Below, one piece after another: positions 23,095 to 32,474 of a DNA stretch of 64,000 nucleotides. The stretch spans positions 69,052,991 to 69,116,990 of the forward strand of contig JALGPY010000003.1 of NCBI GenBank assembly GCA_023055425.1, read 5' to 3'. How positions within the stretch are numbered: the first letter of the stretch is position 1; each line of letters begins with the position of its first letter. The position numbers and the translations under genes are program-made. This stretch comes from Linanthus parryae. Its lineage: Eukaryota > Streptophyta > Magnoliopsida > Ericales > Polemoniaceae. The notes under the pieces are model-generated. The model was not told the origin of the DNA, did no database searches, and was given only the letters and a program-made list of their open reading frames with translations.

Positions 23095-25340
23095 ATGTCT
23101 ACTAGTCGTACTTTCGAGCAAACAATGGATGGTCCATTATAAGAATTAGTATATGCACAAAATACAACTTTTTATGATCATCCAGTTGATACGAAAAATA
23201 ATTTTGTTGATGTAGATAAATGTATGCCAACGCCTAGAACAATGAAAGTGGTAGACCTAAAAATAAGAATAGGAGTTCATGAACTAAGGGTAAGTTCACT
23301 TCTTACATATGGAATCACATGACACTGAAAAATGTTACGGAAAATGGGAAACTTATTGATAAAATATTTTGTAACCTTTTGTGACGGAAATTATGCTAAA
23401 GATGCCAATGGTACCGGTAGTTGTAGAAGACATCTTATGACTAAACATAAACTTCTTGACCCAAATGATAGTGTGGGCGGTACGTAAATTCAATTAAATT
23501 TTGGCCTAAAATTTAATTATACTCAAGTTAGAGCTAGACACGAAATTGCATTGTGGATAGCCACTTGTGAGTTGCCTATAAGCATCGGTTCTAATGTTAT
23601 ATTTGAACGAATATTTCAAAATGCCTTTAATCGCTCTTTTATAATGATGAGTCCTAACACTACTAGGGCCGAAACTATCAAAAACAATCAAGGGTACAAA
23701 TCAGTAATTTTAGAAAATTTTAGTGGTAAGAAATACTCTATTTCACGCACAGCCGATTTGTGGACTAGTAGAACTAACCATGGTTTTATTTTTGTTACCC
23801 CACATTTTGTCGATGAAAATTAGATTCTTCAAAAATAAAATAATGCATTTCGACAAATAGAGTCTCCACATAATGCACAAAATATTAGTGATTGCGTATT
23901 AGATGTTTCTCCAGAATATGAAATTTCAACTCGCGTTATGAGTATTACTTTTGACAACACATCGGTAAATAATGCATCTACAGATATTTTGAAACAAGTG
24001 TTAATTCCATTTTCCGTGAACCACTACATTACATGAAATATTTTTGTCATATTCTTAACTTGATAGTGAGATATGTTTTGAAATCTCAAAAGGCTAGTAT
24101 TCAAATTATTCGTGAATTATTTCTAGTTGCGCTCAAGGTAATAAGAAATTTGATGAAACATGTGAAATTGCCAAGGAAGCAAATTTAGGTAATTTAGTGT
24201 GGATTGTCGTACCAGATGAAATGGGATTTGTTTGATGATAAATAGTTGCAAAGAGTACGAGGACGTTATAACGCGGTTTATTAGAGAAGGCGCTCACAAC
24301 ATTAAACTTGCTACGAGTGATTGAAGATGTGAAAAAGAGTTGATGAAATTATTAAAGGCTTTTTACAATGCTACTAACCTATTGTCCCGCGTTTATTATA
24401 CTACAAATAATTGAATACTAATTCAATTGATGAAAATGAGTAGTGCAATAGATGCACATAGGAACCGTCCGCGATTAGGGAAGACCATATTAACATGCAT
24501 GTTTAATTTATGAAATATTTTACGAAAAATCCTATGAATTTTTGTTTAGGTGCGGTACTCGATCCACGTCAAAAACTTCAAGCGGTAGAAAATTGCATAA
24601 GAAACTTGCGCATAACATGGGGGACGATTATTCGAACCCAGCAATTGAGGAGGTTGTTGGTCATTTAAAAACTAATTTGACAAATATGTTTTGATTAATG
24701 GCGTAATACATTCTCAAAATGTTAATCCATCTTCTTCTCAAAGCTATGATCTTGATCCAATATTTGATTTTGCCTCATTCACGGATAGTTTTACTTCTTA
24801 TGACTCTTGGGTATCCGAATTGGATAGGTACCTAAATACTAAATATTCGTATGAAAATAATATTGTTAATGAACTAAACGCGTTACAATAGTGGAAAAAA
24901 CACCGAAAGCTACGCGGTTTTATCAATACTAGCAGGTGATCCATTAACGCCGAAAGCCCTATACTCCCTCCGTCCCACGCGATTGGTTAAAATGTTAATC
25001 GTGTATCAAAGAACGTTCAAGAGAAGAGAACCAAATATTGGAACGATGCTAAGAGAGGACCAAATATTGTAACGATGCTAAGAGAGGACAAAAGATTGGG
25101 ACCAAAGATTGGGTGATTTTAGGGCATGTGAAAGAGTTTTATGAAAGAAGCGTTCAAGATTGACGCCCGAGATGTTGGAGGTGCTCATTCTTACCCAAGA
25201 TTGGGACGATGCTAAGATGAGAACACAAGATATCCGATGAGAGGACCAACTCACTCATGAAATGTTCAAAGTCAATGCTGAGGAAAACAATAGACGAAGT
25301 AGATGGTATTGTGTACAAATACATCGGCGATAATGAATGA
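23095..25340 (+). pseudogene. hAT transposase 2, heavily decayed
   Basis: Begins MSTSRTFEQTMDGPL at ATG 23095, parallel to hAT 1. Recognisable parts are the BED finger relic (GSCRRHLMTKHKLLDPNDSV, about 23415-23475), ARHEIALWIATCELPISIGS and LWTSRTNHGFIFVTPHFVDEN (about 23535-23820), a DNTSVNNAS relic near 23960, and the linker SYDLDPIFDFASF near 24745. Stops and frameshifts are frequent, more than in hAT 1. Near 24955 the 3' part is disturbed by CTCCCTCCGTCCCA and a short tandem of AGAGAGGACCAAATATTG-type units (about 25030-25110), consistent with a partial MITE insertion. Dead copy. Confidence 0.82.
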
Positions 25341-25607
25341 ATTTAGAGAAAAATGCATTTTTCATGTTTTTGTCCATATTCCTAGTTTAGAAAAAAATAA
25401 AAATGATAGATAGTTGGATAGGTGGCAACCTAGTTGGGATGTAGTCAAACTATAGTGATGCATTTCTTCTAGCATTTGCAACCCCAAAAGTCAATTAGTA
25501 AATTGTTACACTTTATACTCTTATTACTTGTTTGTTAGTTTTAATACTAGTTTGTTTTTTTAATTGAAATTTACACATTTAATATAAATATTTTAAATTT
25601 ATACATA

Positions 25608-26075
25608 CACTAGCAAATGACCCGTGCCCATGGAGCACTTATAGTATATCACTTGACTCACCCGTGCCCGTAGGGAAATTATAAAGTATATATTAATTGA
25701 CCTATATTTAATTTCTTCAGATAAATTTTGATAATTAATTTATACAACATTATTTTGTTTATGTTAATAAACGATTGGTAACTAATTAGATAAAGACATG
25801 TTCATTTAGATCTAAGATACATTTCAAAATGTTATCCAAGATAAAACAGGATTTTGAAATAGTTAGTTAGATGAAAGAGAGATTTTGATATATAACAATA
25901 TCTTTATCATTTATATTTTTTAACTAATTTATCTTTTTAATAATGTCTCTAATAAAAAAGAACTGAAGATCAACGGATTAAAATGTCTTGAGACATTTTT
26001 TAATATTGAATGGCTAGGATGTTCCCGTTGATTATTTTTGTAGAGGCAAACACCTAACTGATTTATTATATAAAT
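25608..26075. mobile_element. Unclassified repeat inside hAT 2
   Basis: Begins near ACTAGCAAATGACCCGTGCC with a second CCCGTGCCCGTAGGG soon after, and ends around GGCAAACACCTAACTGATTT and a TTATTATATAAATATA tail. I recognise these paired phrases as the two ends of a widespread plant repeat, but cannot name its class from sequence alone. No ORF of interest. Confidence 0.4.
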
Positions 26076-26582
26076 ATACACAAGTACATATATAGTATAC
26101 GAATATATATATATATACACACACACACAGTATACATATAAATTATAAATCTAATTACTAAACAAAACAATTTCTAAAAAATAATATATAGTAACTAAAC
26201 AAAAAAGTATGCCGACCCGGCCCGCACCCGAGCTAACCCGTGGTTTTGGGCCCGGGCACGGAACGTGTCAAGTTTTCAAATTCCAGAGCTGGCTCGAACC
26301 CGGCCCGCTCCCACACTCGTGCACAGCCCGGCCCCATCTCCTTCAGCCCGGCCTAAACCGAGCCCGACCTGGCCCGCTTTCACCTTGAACTACAAGTTAT
26401 TCAAATTCATGAAGATTGTCTTCACACATGAAGTTGTAGTAGTCATACAAGTGTATGGAATAGTATATTTGATCATGTACTGTCCCACCAACCTTGTCAC
26501 ATGCAGCCTCGTAATCGAGACACTCTGGCATTAGCCAAATTGAGACGACTAGCAAAGTCAATGCGATCCTACTCAATGTCTT

Positions 26583-26590
26583 CATAAATA
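26583..26590 (+). promoter_or_regulatory. TATA-like box of the malectin-like gene
   Basis: CATAAATA lies 59 bases upstream of the start codon at 26649 and about 200 bases after the end of hAT 2. If it is the true TATA box, the 5' leader is only about 30 bases long. It is the best candidate in this short interval. Confidence 0.4.
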
Positions 26591-26648
26591 GCGGAACTCC
26601 GTGTAATCTTCATAGCACCTTCGTTAGCTCTTTCAGCTCTCATTCAGA

Positions 26649-26849
26649 ATGGCTACACGATTGTTCATTTTCTGGTTAGCTCTATCGGCTTTAACTTCAT
26701 CCTCTACAGCTTGTAAGTTCAAGTCCTCTCGATGTCTCAAGCTTTGTCTGCTTTCCTCGTTCCTTTTCACTTGTTTGATGTATGTGCTTGTGAAGGAGCC
26801 TCGTTTTTAGTTTTGAAGCTCCTGAACAAGACTTGTGTATGTCTGTAAA

Positions 26850-26896
<47 letters not shown>

Positions 26897-29800
26897 AAAA
26901 CACGCTCTGTGCTGCTTTTAGCCTACTTTTTTATAAGCCCAACACATTGCCACTCTGTCCCCACTCTTTCTTCCCAATTTGACTTTTGTCACTATTCACT
27001 GGGTCATTTTGACCCGGTGATTTGAATAGCAAACCGATGTAATTTTTTGATAATTTTTCATGGTGTTGTAGAGTAAAAGGTGCTCTATAATATGGTGAAA
27101 AATTATCAAAAAATCATATCATTTTGCTATCCAAATCACCCGGTCAAAGTAACCCAGATACGAGTCAAAAAAATCAGATGGGAAAAAAGAGCTGGGACGG
27201 ACTGGTAGTTATTTCTTCTTTCAGTACGTAATTCTTGTCTTTATAGCGGTCCTAAAAAAACATTCTAGACCGAATTAGTTTCCCATAAATTATTCTCTTT
27301 CCGTTCTATAATAAGTGACTCTTTTTAAAATCCTAATTTTTAGGGTACATGTATTAGTTACATGCTTGATTGAATTTTTTTTGATGACATTGACACGTTT
27401 ATTCCTCATTTTTCAATTTCCAACAGTAGTTTAACTATTTTTTTGTTTTGCAAAAAAAAAAAAAAAAAGAACTACTTTTTAATTAGCATTTTTGTCAATG
27501 TATCATTTTTAAAATATAAAAAATCAAAATGGACATTTATTTTGGGACATCGGAAAATAGAAAAGTGGAAACTTATTATGGAAATGGGGGAGTACTTTTT
27601 TTTGGGAAATGTCTCATAAATTATGCTATGATAGATTCAGGGAATTCCCGCATACAGTGCCTCAGATGGCAAAGATACTGAATTTTCTCTTAATTTAAGG
27701 TAACATTTAACTAATTTTTCCTACTTTTGTGATTTCTGGAATTTGTAGTTTAAAAAATTGTAACACTGGGGAAACTCATCTTCGATTTCTTGCTTCGTAC
27801 AACAAATGAGTGTCTGACAATCAGTGACAGTTCGTTTAAATGTTGTACTTTAATTGGTTGTAGAGCACCACGTACCAAAAAATTTCCGGACATTTAGAGT
27901 AGCTCGGCCTCTTCTTTAATCATGAGTGCGAATAAATATATTATACTTCAAAACGTTGTAGGGCTTGGTTAAATGTTTGTTTTGGTTTCTTGGTCTTTGG
28001 TAAATGAGTGGATCTTAAGAGAGAAAACATATCACGGAATCTCTCTCTGGTTATTGCAGCCACTTATTGCAAGAAAACCGAAAAAAAAAAAAAAAAAAAA
28101 AACCATCACCCAAGATATTTGTTTTGCCTGAAGAGAGAAAATGTATATTGATCTGCCGAAAGATATTTGTTTTCAACTAACAATAGTCACCAATAATTCT
28201 TGGCTCGTGATATATCATTTAAATTTATGGCATGTTATATTCAGCTGAACGGTTTAAAATGATTTTGCCAGTGAGCATCGACTTCGGATCCGATGAGCTT
28301 TTCATCACCGATACCGACGGCACAATGTGGACAGGTGACGGCGCAAAAAGTGGAGAAGCACATGAAACGAGCAATTCGGTATCCACTGTCATGGACACCT
28401 TACGAGTCTTCAAGAGCGGAAACAAAAATTGCTATAGCTTGCCTTTTGACAAGACCCAGCAGATCCTGGTTCGCGCTAGTTTCTTCTACGGAAACTATGA
28501 CAAAAAGTCTTCGCCTCCTAGTTTTGATCTTCACTTTGATGGGAATCTGTGGGCCACGGTCGAGACATCGAGTACAAATGTTACGAAGTATGAAGTTATT
28601 TATGTGCCTAAAGGTGAGTTGACAAGTGTTTGTGTTGCTCAGACCAAAACCGACCAATTCCCGTTCATATCCGCGCTTGAAGTACGAGTCTTGGGTTCGG
28701 ATATGTACAGTAATGTCGATTCCACTTACGCTCTTTTCACGAAGGCAAGGGTTGCTTATGGCGCGAGTTCAGTTGTAAGGTATGGATAATCATGATTTTA
28801 GACATTGATTCAGTGGCGGAACCAAATACTGAGTTGTGGGGCTGTAACCCCCTCTCAAAAGAGTTATCTTGCACTTTAAACCGCACTTTTTCTTTTATAT
28901 ATTATACATACAATTAAGCTTTTAGAAATATTTTGAATTATGTCCGTCTTATTTTTACTGTAATTTATGGTTTAGGATCATAATAGGATGCGAGTATTTT
29001 ACCTGATTTTAATTTTAGCCTCCACTGTACCTTATTTCTAGATCCGTCCTTGATAAAGTTCACAGCTAAGTAACACATACACCTGATAGGCAATGCTACC
29101 TCTAACATTATACTTCTCTTCAAAACCATACAGGTTTCCGAGCGATGCATATGATAGAATTTGGATTCCTAAAACCAATAACTACACACCGGTGGCGAGT
29201 GACGCGTTTGTTATTCTCACTAGTACCGTGGACCATCCACCAGAAGCCGTGTTGCTAAACGCCATCACAAGCTCGCCGACAACTGATCTAGACTTGGTAA
29301 CCTATCTCCCCTCAACCCAAGTTCGGATATACTTGACAATGTACTTCTCAGAAGTGATGGCGCTCGATGTAAATCAAAAGAGATCATTTCGAATCTACAA
29401 GGACGGCAAGCCTATTTCGGACCCAATACTGCCTCCTTATAGAGGTGTAATAGAAATGGTTGTCCCCAACATGACAGCTTCCTCCGACACTAAATTTTCG
29501 CTGGTGGCTACTTCTGATTCCGATCTTCCTCCTATCATCAATGCCATGGAGGTGTTTACTGTCAGCGATAAATTGACTGGCGGAACAAAGAGTGATAGTA
29601 CACCAACCACTGACTCTTCAAGTCCAGGTGTCGAGGGTCCACCTGGGACTAGTAAATCTTCTTCTGGAATAGTTAAGACTAAAAAGAAGAGCAAGACAGG
29701 ATCAATAGTTGGTGGTACGCTTGGATCATTCATCGGTTTCTGGGTTATTGCTGGAGTTACAGCCCTATGGCACCAGAGGAGAAAAAGAGCAGCTGTGACT

Positions 29801-29953
29801 GCAATGGCAATGAATGGTGGCACTAATAATAAGCCTAACGGAGTGCAAATGAGCGGAAGCGTGATGAACCAGTTTGCTAGCACCGCAGGTGAACAAGTTG
29901 AAGTGGATCTCACGGATCAAATGAATCATCAGGCCAGTGAAACAGCGCATTGA
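26649..29953 (+). CDS. Malectin-like domain membrane protein (no LRR, no kinase)
   Basis: Three exons join in frame: 26649-26712, 28272-28779 and 29134-29953, giving 463 aa. All borders are GT-AG and no stop interrupts the frame. Residues 1-21 are a signal peptide (MATRLFIFWLALSALTS...), which exon 2 continues as LSIDFGSDEL. The ectodomain is a plant malectin-like domain: DTDGTMWTGD, KNCYSLPF, ILVRASFFYGNYD, PSFDLHFDGNLWATV, YEVIYV, SVCVAQT, QFPFISALEVR, then FPSDAYDRIW after the second intron and MYFSEV, FRIYKDGKPI in the second half. After a Ser/Thr/Gly-rich stem comes one membrane helix (about residues 385-405, GSFIGFWVIAGVTALW) and a ~55-aa cytosolic tail starting with basic residues (HQRRKRAA). 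Malectin-like ectodomains are usually fused to LRRs and a kinase; here both are absent, so it may act as a co-receptor or cell-wall-binding membrane protein. Function is inferred from the family. Intron 1 (1.56 kb) contains two MITEs. Confidence 0.9.
26849..26892. repeat. Poly(T) tract in intron 1
   Basis: About 43 consecutive T, probably the poly(A) tail of an old retro-insertion or a slippage tract. It lies 140 bases after the donor site of the malectin-like gene. Confidence 0.9.
26950..27206. mobile_element. Fold-back MITE in intron 1
   Basis: Almost the whole 257 bases is one long inverted repeat with arms of about 120 bases. For example, GGTGATTTGAATAGCAAA (from about 27016) pairs with TTTGCTATCCAAATCACC (27123-27140), and TTTTTTGATAATTTTTCA pairs with TGAAAAATTATCAAAAAA. 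The outer ends are CACTCTGTCC and GGACGGACTGG. RNA of the intron would fold into a long hairpin. No ORF. Confidence 0.82.
27293..27592. mobile_element. Stowaway-like MITE in intron 1
   Basis: A 300-base element with TA on both sides (27291-27292 and 27593-27594). Its end sequences are TTCTCTTTCCGTTCTATAAT and, inverted, CTCCCCCATTTCCATAATAA. These are variants of the CTCCCTCCGTTCCATAATAAGTG end of a widespread plant MITE family. The centre is A/T-rich with a 17-base A-run and no ORF. Confidence 0.75.
28079..28102. repeat. Poly(A) tract near the end of intron 1
   Basis: About 24 A close to the 3' end of intron 1, 170 bases before the acceptor at 28271. Not part of the coding sequence. Confidence 0.9.
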
Positions 29954-30115
29954 TCGCAGGATGAGCATTGATGTTGATCAGCAGAGGATGTTTCCGATTC
30001 ACTAGAGTGCTACATTTCTTATTTTTATGATGTTCAGATCTTTCAAATTGTGTCTTGTTGTAGTTGTCAGCCAATTTTACATTTGGTGTCTGTTGTTTTT
30101 GGACGTAGAGTCCCA

Positions 30116-30316
30116 AATTCTTTTGTATATTATCAAATTTTAATAAATCTTCTTCTTTTTTTTTTCTACGGAAGTAACCACCAAGTCCTGGTTACACGCC
30201 TTTACGCCCAGAAACAATGACAATTGTTTGTCCGCTAGAGAGTTTTTAGGGTCCATCTCTGAAAATTCTTTTGTATATTATCAAATTTAGTAAAACTTAT
30301 TTTTTGGAAGTAACTA
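30116..30316. repeat. Duplicated 3'-end sequence of the malectin-like gene
   Basis: AATTCTTTTGTATATTATCA plus AATTT, then a T-run and GGAAGTAAC, occurs at 30117-30178 and again at about 30260-30316, 143 bases apart. The first copy contains the AATAAA signal; the second has AGTAAA instead. Confidence 0.75.
30142..30147 (+). terminator. Poly(A) signal of the malectin-like gene
   Basis: AATAAA lies 189 bases after the stop codon, followed by a T-rich stretch (30150-30167), as expected for a plant polyadenylation site. Confidence 0.6.
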
Positions 30317-30317
30317 G

Positions 30318-30364
30318 TGAGAACAAATGAGAGAAGAGAGAGAAATGGAAACCCTAACCGAAGA
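30318..30364 (-). mobile_element. Copia A 3' LTR, distal part (split by the LINE)
   Basis: Starts TGAGAACAAATGAG on the plus strand, the end of a minus-strand LTR. Its remaining part is at 46307-46462, beyond the LINE. Joined, the LTR is about 203 bases, with TG...CA ends and a TATA box (GTATAAATC on the minus strand, near 46360). The five bases before it (ACTAG, 30313-30317) would be its target duplication; the matching copy was not found, since the other end of copia A is disrupted. Confidence 0.7.
30348..30364. repeat. 17-bp target duplication of the LINE, left copy
   Basis: GAAACCCTAACCGAAGA, identical to 46290-46306. Length and perfection are typical of target-primed reverse transcription. 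Confidence 0.92.
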
Positions 30365-30612
30365 TGATGAAGAAGCACAAGTCCTAGAGAGAGAAAATTT
30401 TAGAGAGAGGTTTCTCTCTAAGTTTTGTCGTCTTCTAGCGTGTGGGTGAGCCTTGTGCTCAGGTAGCCGGAATTTACGCCGATCCTTAGTCTGTGTATCT
30501 TTCTTCTGTTACTAGCTCTCTTGTTTTGGCTATTGTTGACTGTGTTTTCTTCATCAGAGTTCTTTTTGTGTGGTTGAGTTTTTGTCAATCGAAAACTCTT
30601 GGTTGGGTAGGT

Positions 30613-32440
30613 ATGGCGATTATAGAAGCAATGGATTCAGATCTACACGCTAGTAGAACTGATATCTCGACGCCTGGTTCTCGATCAAGTGGTGCTAGGA
30701 CTATATCTCTTGAGGATGAGGAGGATGAAATACATGACCTAACAACTAAGTGTCTATACGGTTGATTATTAGCAAAGAGAGAAGTCAGATTACAAACGGT
30801 GGAGGGTTTGATCAAGAACATATGGAAGCTGATGTCCAGACAAGGGTTGAGAATATGTTTGTCTTTATGTTTGAAGAAGCCGAGGATTGTGAGAAGGTGT
30901 GGATCGGAGTGCCTTGTTCTATCCAGAACAAAGTAATGGTTCTTTGACGCTTTCAAAGGGAGAGACCACCGGGAAAAATGGAGTTTAATAGTACGCCGGT
31001 GTGGGTTCAAGCTCAGGGTCTCCCCCTCGAAAAGCTCACAGTCGAAAATGCGTAAAAACTGGGTAATATCATTGGAAGATTCATAGGAGTGGAAGCCCTA
31101 AAAGAAGCAGAAGGAAAGGTTCGAATCTTGGCCCCATTGAGGATACAAACAGACATAGATTTACAAAAACCATTAGAGAAGGGATTCTTTCTCAAATTCT
31201 CTGGTGGATCTAGCTCCTGAATTCCATTTGTGTATGAGAAATTACTCGATTTTTGCTACAGATGTGGGAGGATTGGTCATGAAAAAGATGAATGTAAGTT
31301 TCTGGATCAAAGAGCAGGCATGAATTCTGGGTATGGAAAACACCTAAGAGCAGGGGAGAGGAAGAGATACCATGCAGCGAAGATGATTATTATCACAGAA
31401 AGAGTACCTGGTAATCCAATACAAAATTAGGTTGGAAGAACACAGAACTCGGAACCGGGAAGAAGGGGAAGTACGAGTTCAGCGACAACAACGCCGGAGA
31501 AGATGGTGGCGCGTGAGGAGAACGACAAAGTTGAGGAAGGTAAAACGGTAGGGGCATTGACGCGTACTAGAGCGTGGGCAAATGAGACGCATGATCCTTT
31601 TTTCCACGTGGAGGTAATATCGTCCTTACGTACGAAGGAAAATCTCATGCTCGCAGCAAGATCACTTTCACAGCGTGATACAGCTGTTGTACGGGAAAAT
31701 TACTTGTCAGATAGTAAGGGCAAAGAAGGTAATTTACACTCCACAGAAACCCAACAAAGGTTTTTTTATAAATTTTGGGCCCAGCCCAATAAGCAATCAG
31801 AAGACTCTAGGCCTTGCAGAGAGAAATCGATCCATTACTCAAAATGAAAGGGAAGATCGGTCCATTGAACCTGGATCAAGCGGCGATATGAACGTGGCCC
31901 GTGACCAAGATAGAATTGTTAAAACAAAAGATTTCGGTCAAGCTCTGCAGAAAAGGGTAGAGGAATTGTTTAAGAGGAGAAAGGGCTAGAAGAAAATGAA
32001 ACGCTGAAAGAATTGGAATTGTGCAAGAGATTGGATGAAGGATTACACACTCGGACGCTGGATATGGAAGCATTCAAGGAAGAAACAAGAAGAATGACAA
32101 TAAACAAATTCATAGCAGAAGATTTTTGCACGAAGTTTCAGCTGAAGAGGGAATATATATCGTTCACAGATTTGCAGCAAAAGAAGAAGAAGAAGAAGAA
32201 GAAGAAGAAGCTGAATGAATCAGAACAGGTAACAATTTCCTATGAAGCTATGGAAGATGAAGTGATGTTCATTGAAAATACGAATCCAGAGAGTAAAGAA
32301 GCCTTCTTCACTACAAAGATAATGTCAGGTAGGAAGATGTACTATAGACATCCTGATGGAGTTTCAGGCGTGCTGATGGGGGTGAGAAGAAAAGATTGGA
32401 TGAGAGAAGAAATGCAAGGTGGAAGTGAAGACTGTGGCTG
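30613..32440 (+). pseudogene. LINE ORF1 (DUF4283-type RNA-binding protein with CCHC knuckle), broken
   Basis: ATG 30613 opens MAIIEAMDSDLHASRT. The DUF4283-like part follows through several frames and is recognisable by TPVWVQAQGLPLEKL near 31000 and IGRFIGVE near 31075. The zinc knuckle is at about 31250-31290 (CYRCGRIGHEKDEC). A basic, Ser/Thr-rich C-terminus contains an AAG microsatellite near 32180-32210. Interruptions: a TGA at about 30763 where Arg is expected (CGA to TGA), stops near 30945, 31052 and 31219, and frameshifts. ORF1 proteins of plant LINEs bind the element RNA; this one cannot be made whole. Confidence 0.8.
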
Positions 32441-32474
32441 AGGAGGCGGCCCTTATCACGCCCCCAACCCCTAA

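Larger units (their letters stand above)
22425..26385 (+). mobile_element. hAT-superfamily DNA transposon 2
   Basis: Same organisation as hAT 1: GC-rich GGCCCG/CCCGGC borders (about 22428-22600 and 26212-26380), a leader with GGGTATAAATCC, and a transposase starting at a homologous ATG. The right border shares the blocks GCCTAAACxxG and CTCGTGCAC with hAT 1. It ends about 265 bases upstream of the start codon of the malectin-like gene, so it lies in or next to that promoter. Extra sequence between the transposase and the right border includes another inserted repeat (about 25610-26075). Confidence 0.72.
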
